Shown here piece by piece: positions 25,641 through 34,397 of a stretch of 64,000 nucleotides of DNA. The notes under the pieces were generated by a model, which saw only the letters and a list, made by a program, of their open reading frames with translations, searched no databases and was not told the DNA's origin. Origin of the DNA: Sphagnum compactum (lineage: Eukaryota > Bryophyta > Sphagnopsida > Sphagnales); assembly GCA_965153455.1 (NCBI GenBank), contig OZ234497.1, positions 2,604,001 to 2,668,000 of the forward strand, in the 5' to 3' direction. The position numbers and the translations under genes are program-made. The number at the start of each line of letters is the position of its first letter. Positions within the stretch are counted from its first letter, which is position 1.

Positions 25641-26223
25641 AATGTCAAAATTCCCACTATATATGCTAATGATTTATATGTTGGGGTTGGTTGTTAGATG
25701 TCATCCATGACATAAAACGATTATAATGTCACAATTGTGTAAAGGGAAAATGTTTTAATAAATTCTATAAAAAATATTTTATTGTTCAATATGTCAAAAA
25801 AATGAGGTTATTTCAACTAAGTCACATTGAAGGTGTTTTGTGGGTTGAAATGCCCCCTTGTGCATAGGTACATGACATTGTTAAACTTTTGGATTCATAT
25901 GAAGGTCTGATCAATGATTTCTGAAATGTCATGTTACTTTTCTGAAACAATCAAAGTTTGTATGTATTCCTTTTTCGAACATTTTATCTATGGCATTGTT
26001 TAAAATGTTGAAATCGTGAATTTTTATGTAGTGTGGATTGTTTTATACAATACACCAAAGATGACAACACTGTCATGCCCGTATGCACGGCCTCATACAT
26101 GATGGCCGGCTACGGGCATGCCCATCATGTCTTTTGAGGGCTAATGTACGTTTGTAGGGTTAATGTGCGTTCATAAGTGACTGTACGCTATTAGGTATTT
26201 AGGGTTTCAGCTTTGGTGCCTGT

Positions 26224-26232
26224 ATAAAAGGG
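26224..26232 (+). promoter_or_regulatory. TATA box of the retrotransposon
   Basis: TATAAAAGG sits in a short GC-richer context about 155 bp inside the putative LTR start. The match to the plant TATA consensus is strong. Transcription would be expected to begin about 30 bp downstream, well before the leader arrays. Confidence 0.6.
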
Positions 26233-26659
26233 CCAAGCTCTGCCCTTCTCCTTTAGTTTTTCTAGAATTCCTTTGTCAGGAGTTTTCTCCATCATAAGCT
26301 AGGATTTCTAGATGCTCACGGCGGCCATTGCACGGCCACCGTCTACATACATTTCATTTCTTTCTTGCTTTGCATTTTCAATTCTAGAAAAACTATATTT
26401 CCTGTTGCTTCATGTGGAAAGCAACAGATTTCTTGCACTTTTGAAGTTCTTGAGTTGTTACTACAGGTGTGGTGTTGTTGCTGCCGGAGGGAGCGCAAGG
26501 AGGGAGCGCAAGTTGCTACTACTGTTGCTGCGAGAGGGAGCTTGCGTGTTACATTCATGCCGAGTTGAGATCTTTGAACAGGTTTCAAAGCACGCTTCCC
26601 TTTTTCTTTCTTTCGCTCTCCTATGACGGCTAAGAAAAATAAATAAATAAATAAATTTA

Positions 26660-27330
26660 AGGTGGCGGCGGCGGCTGCCATCGCTGTAGAGCAGCTAAGC
26701 ACCGCCTGCTGCCGCGACGCAAACTGCAACGTACATCGCGTACCGTCGCAACATTGCCAACTCCAACAGCGCTGCACAGCGCCGCAGCGAGCTCCAGCGC
26801 TGTTGCACAGCGCCGCAGCGAGCTCAAACAGCGCTGCACAGCGCCGCAGCGAGCTCTAGCGCGTTGCTGCACAGCGTCGTAGCGAGCTCCAGAGCGCTGC
26901 TGCACACCGCCACACACAGCCGCGGCGAGCTGCAGCAACACCATCGCTGCACAGCGCCGCTACGAACTGCAGCAGCGCCGCAGCTAGAGCCGCAACAGCA
27001 CTGCAGCAGCACTGCCGCAGCAAGAGCGCCGCAGCGCCATCGCCGCAGCAGCACCGCCGCAGCAGCAACGCTGCAGCAGTGCCGCAGCAACAGCGCCGCA
27101 GCGCCATCGCTGCAGCAGCAGTGCAGCGCCGCAACGCCAACGCTGCAACACCAGTGCAGCGCCGCAGCAACAGCGCCGCAGCGCCATCGCTGCAGCACCA
27201 GTGCAGCGCCGCAGCAACAGTGCCGCAGCACCAGTGCACCGCCGCAGCAACAGCGCCGCAGCAACGCTGCAGCAGCGTCATCGCCGCCGCAGCATCGCAA
27301 CGTTGCGAGCTGCAGCGCCATCGCTGCGAC
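26660..27330. repeat. GC-rich CAG/GCC-type triplet array
   Basis: Tandem and interspersed copies of GCCGCAGC, CAGCGCCGCAGCG and GCTGCAGCA. The first part (about 26781-26890) repeats a unit holding GCCGCAGCGAGCTC with 31-33 bp spacing. The later part is less regular. Because the units are built of triplets, both strands carry long open frames of 88-190 codons that encode only Cys/Ala/Leu or Gln/Ala/Ser-rich runs; I do not call these genes. Base composition contrasts sharply with the surrounding AT-rich DNA. Confidence 0.75.
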
Positions 27331-27382
27331 CTTGGTCTGTCCGACTTCCGTCGACGTTCGTCGGACTGTCCTGCGTCACTGC

Positions 27383-27651
27383 TGACGTCATCGTGCTGCC
27401 ATTCTGCCTGCATCGCTGCTGACGTCATCGTACTGCCGTTCTACCTGCGTCACTGATGACGTCATCGTGCTGCCGTTCTGCCTGCGTCACTGATGACGTC
27501 ATCGTGCTGCCGTCCTGCCTACGTCACTGCTGACGTCATCGTACTGCCGTCCTTTATACGTCACTGCTGGCATCACCGTATTGATGTCCTGCGCCCTGAT
27601 GATGTCATCATACTACCGTCTTGCGTCCTGCCTACGTCACTTCTGACATCA
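27383..27651. repeat. 37-bp minisatellite carrying TGACGTCA palindromes
   Basis: TGACGTCA occurs at 27383, 27420, 27457, 27494 and 27531, exactly 37 bp apart, each followed by TCGT(G/A)CTGCCGT or a one-base variant. Degenerate members follow at 27568 (TGGCATCA), 27600 (TGATGTCA) and 27644 (TGACATCA). Each unit also has a CGTCAC or similar half site. TGACGTCA is the binding palindrome of CREB/TGA-type bZIP factors, so the array could act as an enhancer, but that role is inferred. Confidence 0.85.
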
Positions 27652-27890
27652 CCGTACTGCTGTCCTGCGCTCTGCCGTCCTGCGTCCTACATACTACTGT
27701 ACTGCAGTCCTGTTTCCTGTGTTTTTCGCACTGTGGTCGTGCATTGTGTGGTCTTGTGTCTTGCAGCTTATTTTGCTGCATTCTGCCATACTATCGTCCT
27801 GCAATTAGGGAGATTCAAACCATACATTGTGTTAGATTTTGTAATTGAGGGATTATATTAGTACAAAATTTTGGGGCATGGGACAACACC

Positions 27891-30800
27891 ATGTCCTCGG
27901 ATGATGAAAGTAGCATTACTTATCCAGAGCCAAGGTATCAGTTACGAAGTAACACACAACCCTTTGAACCAATATCTTTGAGTTCACGATCCTCACGACG
28001 GTACCACCAAGCATCCACAGCACCATCATCATCTAGTATAACTCCTATTAGGAATTCAGGTTTGGGTTACACTACATCAACAACACACCAGAGCCCATTT
28101 GGAGGGGTTAATCAGTGGGCTACACCTATTACTGCACCTGCTTTCACACCATCACCATATACTCCATTGCAAGCTGTGACTTCAACACCCATATACACCA
28201 TGGAGGTCAGTAGTTCCTCTGGGAGAATAGAGAAGTTCAGCGGAAGGCCAAGTACTATTTCGTTGAGGGAGTTCAAGGCAACTTTCTCAACAGTGGTCTG
28301 TGAGTTGGAGCTGAAGTATGGTGCTAATTACACCGAAGCGTTTGCATTTAAGCAATTGGCCCGTTATGTGCATTATGAGGCATTGGATGTCTACGAGCAA
28401 CATTCTGCAAGGATTTTGGGTGTCACCCAAGCTCCCAATCCAGTTTACGCCATAGCCATCGCCACCGCCTCTCAAGCTGCATTGCAAGCTGCAATTGCAC
28501 ATCACGGGACTGTGCCGAATAATCCAGACCCGGTACCTACCTCGGTAAACCTCTCTCCTCAACAACTCATTGCTGCTACTGCAAACATTCCTCCCACCAT
28601 TGATGCGCCAGCTTTTGTTGATCCAGTGGGGGAATTCTTTCGAATTCTTGAACTGGAATTTCCAGTCAAAAGTTCTGAAAAAATTCTGCAGCTCGCCACC
28701 TTTTCTCGGCAGAAGGATGAAACCCTCAAGATGCTTTACAGGAGGCTTCTCAAACTCAAAGAGGATACCCAGAGCATGACTGACTTGGAAGCTGCCCATC
28801 GGTATCTTCGTTCTTTGGAAGGTACTCCAACACTCCACGCACAGGTTTTGCAACGAATCTTTGCAGAATTTGGAGACTCGTACACGTTGCTGGATGTGTA
28901 CAACATTTCCGAAAAGCTAGAACTGGCTCATGCACACTATGAGGCCAGTACTATGAGGCCTCCATCACGTTCAAGGCCTCAACCTACAACAGCTGCACCA
29001 ACTAGATCATCACATTCTTCTTCAAGGACTAAAGCGGTGCACTCGGCTACACCCATCCTACCTTCTTGCAACTACTGTGGCAATCCTGCCCACAAAGCTA
29101 GTGAGTGCAACATTCCTTCCGAGGATCTCTTTTGTGATTATTGTGGGAAAGAGGGACATCATGAATCTGTCTGTTTTGCCAAGTTCCCAGAGCGGAAGCA
29201 ACTCCGATTACAACGGCAAAATCTGCCAGCATCTTCCACTATCCCTCAACCAAAAGCCAAGGCACCTCAGCACTCCACTCAGGCTTTACCCACCAAGGGT
29301 AATTCCAACAAGAATGCTAAGAAGAAGGAGCACAATGCTGATAAGAGGGAGGTGCTTCAAGCCCATGCAATTCAAGTTCAGACTTTACAAAATGAACTCG
29401 AATCATTGAGGGCTCAACTTGCTAATCTAAAAGGCAAGTCCTCCCAATCAGCTAGTCATGCCCAACCTGTACAAGGTTCAGGATCACGCAAGGGACCTCC
29501 TAGGTCGTTCTATGGCCTTCCACACGATGCAATGGTTGGGGAGTATGTTCTTTCCACTCCACACAATTCTAGTCTCACACCAGAATTGGCTACTTCTTTT
29601 TGCCCTTCCTTTGTCGCAGCACAAGAAGCTAGTGTGGCACCCAGAGTTTCTGCCACTAGGCAGGTAATTCAGACTGATGGACTCGCATCTGGTTCAAGTC
29701 CTATTACCAGGGCTAGAGGAGCTCGAGCAGTCATGCCACAATCTTTTCGTCCTCTCAACAGGGAAGAAGAAGGCACCTTGTTGGCGAGGGGGGAGGAGAC
29801 TACTACACCACAAGCTGTTAGGGCATCAAATTCTCATGTCCCAGGAGTACATGTACATCAGGAAAACACACAATTTTCCACTGATCAGCTTATGGAATGC
29901 CAACTTCAAATGCATGAAGTGGCGCAAAAGCTTGTGAGTACACCATTGTTTAGTTTTCAAGATTTGAAGCTAAGCACCAGGGACATAATTGCAATCTTAG
30001 AGGATACCTTGAACACTACATCAAGTCCTCTACCAACCCCTAATTCACATGCTACAGAGGTCCCATCCAACACCTTGGAGAGACATTCGATTGGTTCACG
30101 TGTTGCAGATGGCGTTCGTAATCTAGTCACTAGTTCTGGCATGGCTAAACTAGTGAGCTTTCCTACCTCTGATGCTACATTCACATATCAGAAGGGAGTT
30201 AAGAACACCTCACTTGTGGATTTGTTACTCAGCAAAGGCGTTGTGGATAGCCATTCTCTCCACAAAGTCTCTCACTCATTTCCGAAGGTGGTGCCTAGTG
30301 AGAGAACTTCCATCGCCACCGGAGTTGCCATTGTCGACAATACTAAGTCAGCAATCCAGGTGGGAGGACATACACCCAGAGTGGTTCTTCTTGATACAGG
30401 TGCCCAACCAGTGATTCTTGGAGTTCAATTCGCCAAGAAGATGGGCATGCTCGACTCCAAACTACGAAAATCTATGTGGCACATTCGCACCGCTAGTGGG
30501 AGCGTAGAGGAGGTACTTGGGGAGAGCTCGGATTTGATTGCACTTAATTTCAATGAAGGTACAGATCAGGAGCTTTGCTTACAGGTCAGATGTTTAGTCA
30601 CCAATGCCACAAGTTATGATGTGCTCATTGGGCAAGAGGCCTTGTTTCCACCAGGTTTTACAATTGACAATTGGTTCGAACATGCGTACTACCGAGTGGA
30701 TTGGGAGACTGATGGCCACCACCTGGGATACATACCCCTTGATTTACATGGGAACCATAGTACTATGGCTCACCATTGTATGCTCAAGGAAGCACACACC

Positions 30801-33800
30801 ATTTCCTACATCCAACAAGCTAGCCACGAATGGATAGAGGGAGATGAAGAGGAGATAGCTTACGCTCAAGCTACTGAAAGCTTGAAGGTGGTTCCTACTG
30901 ACATTCAACATGGACCAGAGGTTTTACAAAGGTTCAAAGTAGCCTACAAGCCCTTGGTCAAAGCTTTGTCTAGTTTTGAAAGCATGGAGAGCCATGGCGA
31001 ACCGATTAAGCCATTACTCCGTCAGCTAATCACTTGGACACCACCTAAGGAAGGGACTACATTACTAGAGCTCTTTGGTGGTATTGGTACAGGTCTCGAA
31101 GCCCTACTACAGTCAGGGATGGTGGTCCGAAGGTATTTCTACGTAGACATTGATCCTATTGCAAGGCAAGTGGCAGCATCGAGAATGATGAAGCTCACAA
31201 CTAGATTTCCACAACAGTTTACAACCACTGCATGGAAGGCCAGTTTCACTTTCTTGCCCCCTGACATACAATTAATTCAGAATAAGCATATGGAATTACT
31301 TGGCCCCGTGGACCTCATCATTTCAGGTTGGGAGTGTCAAGGATTTTCAGCAGCTGGATTTAGAGAAGGCTTGAGTGACACAAGATCCGGTCTCTTCACG
31401 GACATGGTACGATTGATTACCTGGGCTCAATCCATTTCCCCTACGCTTGGTTATGTAATTGAGAACACCCCTTCTCAGCTTGACCAGAGGGAGAAAGTCC
31501 AGGAGCACTACACACTTGTCAAACATTACCTTGGAGAGCCACTCCTACTCGATGCGGCACAATGCGGTTCCTATGCGCACCGGTTGCGCAACTGGTGGAC
31601 CAACCTTGCACCACTTTCAATTCTGCAGTTGGCTCTGAGACACACCATCAGAGACCACAACCTGCAGGTTTCTCACATATTGGATGATCAGAGCTCTTGC
31701 CAACCAGTTACAAGGCAAGAGAAACCTCCTTGGTTTCCTGCGAATACGATAGGAAAACCAAGAGGTGCTTGGCCCACCTTTGTCTCCTTCCCTGGAGCAC
31801 ACGCCTTTCAGGGAGATGGACCAGGCTTGGTGTATCGTCATGCTTCAGCCACTTGGGATGAACCAAGCCCAGAAGAAAGAGAAAGGGCTATGGGGTTCCA
31901 AACTGGCACTACTAGTCACACCAAGGTGACTAGATTGGAGCGTAACGCTCTACTCGGGAGAAGCATGGACCTGAACTCCCTTACATGGTTATTGGTAACC
32001 TGTGTACTCTTTCAAATGTACACAACACCAACACTGACTCAATCAGCTTGCAGCTCTGACGATGCAACCACATGGCACCCCGACCAAGTACACTTGCCTA
32101 TCTTCAACACTCTACATTTCACTCTCAGTGTTGGGGGGGAGGAGGTACCATGTAATTTGACTCAAGTTATGTCTAATACACCTGGAGGTACATCAGCTTC
32201 TGGAGAAACAATTACAACCTTCTACGAATCTACGGAGTTGGATAATGGAAAACCCAATACATCAGGTTCTTCAAACACACTTTCCAACTCCATTCCATGT
32301 GTTTCCAACTACCCTTTTGTTATGGGGAACCAGCTCACCAAGAAGGAGAGAGACCAGGTCACAGACTTGCTAATTAAGTATGAGAATGTGTTCGCATTCT
32401 CAATGAAAGACTTAGGTAGGTGTAAGACCATGCAGTTCTCTATAGACCTTACAGATGAGACACCCGTTTATCGAAGGAGGCATAGGTTGAGCAAACATGA
32501 ATGGGAATTGGTAGATGAAAGATGCAAAGAGCTCCATGAGGCCGGTCTCATTCAGCCATCAAGTTCTGATTTCGCAGCCGCTACAGTAATGCCAGCAAAG
32601 AAGGATTCAGCTGGATTATGGACTGAGAAAAGGATGTGCGGGGATTATAGGCCTTTGAACCTGGTTACACTTCAGGACAGGTACCCCATGCCCATCCCTG
32701 AAGAACTGTTTGATAGCATTGGAGACTCAAACATCTTCACAATTGTGGATCTGAGGCAAGGCTTCAACCAGATTGTGCTCGTTGCAAAAGATCGCAAGAA
32801 AACAGCATTCCATGGAAGCAATAAGTTGTGGGAATGGCTTGTGATGCCTTTTGGATTGAAGAATGCACCTGTCTTCTTTCAACGAGTCATGGACCAGGTT
32901 CTCGAAGGGGCAGATTTCCTGAAATGCTACATAGATGATGTCCTAGTGCATAGCAAGGGACTCCTACAGCACTTGGCTCATCTTGAGGAGTTATTCAAGA
33001 GGCTCCACGAAGTCAATATGAAGATCCATCCTAAAAAGTGTGAGTTTGCTGTCACCTCAGTAGTTTACCTTGGACACAGAATTTTGCCAAATGGTATTAT
33101 GGCTCATTGGGCCAAAGTAGTAGCCATTTTGGAGATGCCCGATCCTACTGATGTTCACACTTTGAGGAGCTTCATCGGACTATGTAATTACTACAGGATT
33201 TATGTCCAAGATTTCAGTACTATTGCTCATCCTCTCTATGCATTGTTAAAGAAGGATGTTGCTTGGACATGGAGTGAAGAGGTTCGGGAAGCTTTCAACA
33301 CACTCAAGGAAAAGCTTTCAGAGTTCCCCATTCTGAGAAGACCTGATTTCAGCAAGGTCTTCATTCTACACACTGACTGGAGTGCTCTTGGTATTGGAGC
33401 TATTCTTGGCCAACTTGATGAGGAAGGCAAGGAATATGTTATCGCCTATGCATCTCGAAGCAACAACAAGGCTGAGAGCAACTACTCTTCATACGAGGGG
33501 GAGTGCCTTGCTGTTGTATGGGCCGTCATACATTTCAGGCCCTATCTTTATGGCACCAATTTCACTCTGTATACGGACCACCAGCCTATCAAGTGGTTGA
33601 TGACCAACGATAAGCTTACTGGTAAGTTAGCTCGTTGGGCGCTGATACTTCAAGAGTATGAGTTCAAGGTTATTCACCGACCAGGTATTACACATCAGAA
33701 TGCAGATACCATGTCACGGAGACCCCTCACTACCTCTGAAGATTTTTCAGAAGCCAGGCAAGATTTTGACCAGATCCCAGCAATACATGTATCTGAGGCA

Positions 33801-34397
33801 TCTAGTTATCTTGCATTACTGCAATGTAACCTGGTTGAGCATCCCATTCTGGATATATGGGAGGACTTGGACACTCTGGGGTTTCTTCAACATGGGGAAT
33901 ACCCTCCCCAAGTTACATCAAGTCAGCGGGATCGCATACAACAGCGATCCAAACGCTACTCATGGAGGGACAATCACCTCGTCCGATGCTTACCACAAGG
34001 CGACAGAGTGGTTCCACCACCACATGAACGGCCTGGTCTTATTCAGAAGGTACACTCGGAGCTTGGACATTTTGGAGTTAAGCGTACTTATAGCCTTATC
34101 GCTCCTCATTACCATTGGAGAGGTATGTATGCTCAAGTCCGAGACGTCATTGCTAGGTGTGAACAATGTGATAGAGTGAGAACTTCCTTCTCCTCTCGAC
34201 AGCTCACTCTTTCTCCACTACCTATTCAGGGCATGTTCTATCGCTGGTCATGTGATTTAGCTGGAGAATTACCACAGACCTCCAGGGGTAATGTCTACAT
34301 CATGATTATGATTGAGCATTTTTCAAAGTGGGTCGAACTTGTTGCGCTACCGGACAAGTCATCACACAGCACTAGCCAGGCTTTCTTACAACACTAA
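27891..34397 (+). CDS. Gag-pol polyprotein with embedded C5-cytosine methyltransferase
   Basis: A 2168-residue frame starts at the first ATG after the leader. Residues about 100-360 form the gag core. Two CCHC zinc knuckles begin at C393 and C415, and a short coiled coil covers about 485-520. The retropepsin motif LLDTGA has its Asp at 835. The methyltransferase spans about 1050-1370. Reverse transcriptase covers about 1480-1750, with catalytic D1620 (TIVDLRQGF) and YIDD at 1680-1683. RNase H follows with HTDWS at D1829. The integrase zinc-binding HHCC region lies near 2045-2090, and the first catalytic Asp is D2122 (SCDLAGE). The frame then ends at a stop inside the integrase core. Protease, RT and RNase H motifs look intact. 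The product would be cut by the element's own protease in a cytoplasmic particle. The extra domain makes this polyprotein longer than the usual 1300-1600 residues. Confidence 0.93.
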   Translation: MSSDDESSITYPEPRYQLRSNTQPFEPISLSSRSSRRYHQASTAPSSSSITPIRNSGLGYTTSTTHQSPFGGVNQWATPITAPAFTPSPYTPLQAVTSTPIYTMEVSSSSGRIEKFSGRPSTISLREFKATFSTVVCELELKYGANYTEAFAFKQLARYVHYEALDVYEQHSARILGVTQAPNPVYAIAIATASQAALQAAIAHHGTVPNNPDPVPTSVNLSPQQLIAATANIPPTIDAPAFVDPVGEFFRILELEFPVKSSEKILQLATFSRQKDETLKMLYRRLLKLKEDTQSMTDLEAAHRYLRSLEGTPTLHAQVLQRIFAEFGDSYTLLDVYNISEKLELAHAHYEASTMRPPSRSRPQPTTAAPTRSSHSSSRTKAVHSATPILPSCNYCGNPAHKASECNIPSEDLFCDYCGKEGHHESVCFAKFPERKQLRLQRQNLPASSTIPQPKAKAPQHSTQALPTKGNSNKNAKKKEHNADKREVLQAHAIQVQTLQNELESLRAQLANLKGKSSQSASHAQPVQGSGSRKGPPRSFYGLPHDAMVGEYVLSTPHNSSLTPELATSFCPSFVAAQEASVAPRVSATRQVIQTDGLASGSSPITRARGARAVMPQSFRPLNREEEGTLLARGEETTTPQAVRASNSHVPGVHVHQENTQFSTDQLMECQLQMHEVAQKLVSTPLFSFQDLKLSTRDIIAILEDTLNTTSSPLPTPNSHATEVPSNTLERHSIGSRVADGVRNLVTSSGMAKLVSFPTSDATFTYQKGVKNTSLVDLLLSKGVVDSHSLHKVSHSFPKVVPSERTSIATGVAIVDNTKSAIQVGGHTPRVVLLDTGAQPVILGVQFAKKMGMLDSKLRKSMWHIRTASGSVEEVLGESSDLIALNFNEGTDQELCLQVRCLVTNATSYDVLIGQEALFPPGFTIDNWFEHAYYRVDWETDGHHLGYIPLDLHGNHSTMAHHCMLKEAHTISYIQQASHEWIEGDEEEIAYAQATESLKVVPTDIQHGPEVLQRFKVAYKPLVKALSSFESMESHGEPIKPLLRQLITWTPPKEGTTLLELFGGIGTGLEALLQSGMVVRRYFYVDIDPIARQVAASRMMKLTTRFPQQFTTTAWKASFTFLPPDIQLIQNKHMELLGPVDLIISGWECQGFSAAGFREGLSDTRSGLFTDMVRLITWAQSISPTLGYVIENTPSQLDQREKVQEHYTLVKHYLGEPLLLDAAQCGSYAHRLRNWWTNLAPLSILQLALRHTIRDHNLQVSHILDDQSSCQPVTRQEKPPWFPANTIGKPRGAWPTFVSFPGAHAFQGDGPGLVYRHASATWDEPSPEERERAMGFQTGTTSHTKVTRLERNALLGRSMDLNSLTWLLVTCVLFQMYTTPTLTQSACSSDDATTWHPDQVHLPIFNTLHFTLSVGGEEVPCNLTQVMSNTPGGTSASGETITTFYESTELDNGKPNTSGSSNTLSNSIPCVSNYPFVMGNQLTKKERDQVTDLLIKYENVFAFSMKDLGRCKTMQFSIDLTDETPVYRRRHRLSKHEWELVDERCKELHEAGLIQPSSSDFAAATVMPAKKDSAGLWTEKRMCGDYRPLNLVTLQDRYPMPIPEELFDSIGDSNIFTIVDLRQGFNQIVLVAKDRKKTAFHGSNKLWEWLVMPFGLKNAPVFFQRVMDQVLEGADFLKCYIDDVLVHSKGLLQHLAHLEELFKRLHEVNMKIHPKKCEFAVTSVVYLGHRILPNGIMAHWAKVVAILEMPDPTDVHTLRSFIGLCNYYRIYVQDFSTIAHPLYALLKKDVAWTWSEEVREAFNTLKEKLSEFPILRRPDFSKVFILHTDWSALGIGAILGQLDEEGKEYVIAYASRSNNKAESNYSSYEGECLAVVWAVIHFRPYLYGTNFTLYTDHQPIKWLMTNDKLTGKLARWALILQEYEFKVIHRPGITHQNADTMSRRPLTTSEDFSEARQDFDQIPAIHVSEASSYLALLQCNLVEHPILDIWEDLDTLGFLQHGEYPPQVTSSQRDRIQQRSKRYSWRDNHLVRCLPQGDRVVPPPHERPGLIQKVHSELGHFGVKRTYSLIAPHYHWRGMYAQVRDVIARCEQCDRVRTSFSSRQLTLSPLPIQGMFYRWSCDLAGELPQTSRGNVYIMIMIEHFSKWVELVALPDKSSHSTSQAFLQH
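31056..32010 (+). other. DNMT3-like C5-cytosine methyltransferase domain inside pol
   Basis: The motifs appear in the normal DNMT order. Motif I is LLELFGGIGTGLEALL (residues about 1058-1073), the AdoMet site, followed by YVDIDP for motif II. Motif IV is GWECQGFSAAG with the catalytic Cys at 1149. Motif VI is VIENT with Glu 1191. Motif VIII is YAHRLRNWWTNL (about 1229-1240), close to the AHRARYFWGNL form of DNMT3. The motif IX-X region has ERAMGF and then ERNALLGRS (1350-1358), like the DNMT3 end. The permuted plant DRM order is not seen. Unusual are Glu in place of Pro before the catalytic Cys and Thr in place of Val after the motif VI Asn. Catalytic Cys and Glu and the AdoMet loop are kept, so activity is plausible but untested. 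A host-derived or alga-like DNMT3 source is inferred. Confidence 0.88.
32133..32145 (+). other. Internal polypurine tract in pol
   Basis: GGGGGGGAGGAGG lies inside the coding frame between the methyltransferase and reverse transcriptase regions. It resembles the G-rich tract at the 3' end of the element and could act as a central plus-strand primer site, as known for Ty1 and lentiviruses. It may equally be only a Gly/Glu codon run. Confidence 0.3.

Larger units (their letters stand above)
26071..27863 (+). repeat. Putative 5' LTR and leader
   Basis: It starts with TG at 26071 and could end with CA at 27863, just before a TTGGGGCATGGGAC stretch that might serve as primer-binding site. That stretch does not fit the initiator-Met tRNA used by many plant elements. 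ATGCCCGTA near 26074 and TACGGGCAT near 26111 form an inverted repeat at the start. The region includes a TATA box, a GC-rich triplet array (about 26660-27330) and a 37-bp palindrome array (27383-27651). Without a second LTR to compare, the boundaries are inference. Confidence 0.4.

Noticed and set aside
26824-27428. Long Cys/Ala/Leu-rich frames on the minus strand and Gln/Ala/Ser-rich frames on the plus strand
   Set aside because: They come from a triplet-built GC-rich repeat and have no domain; several overlapping frames are equally open.
27873-27891. TTGGGGCATGGGAC stretch as a definite tRNA primer-binding site
   Set aside because: It begins like a binding site, but its complement does not fit a normal T-arm, and no second LTR confirms the position.
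28287-28853. 188-codon minus-strand frame inside gag
   Set aside because: Antisense shadow of the gag-pol frame, with no family features.
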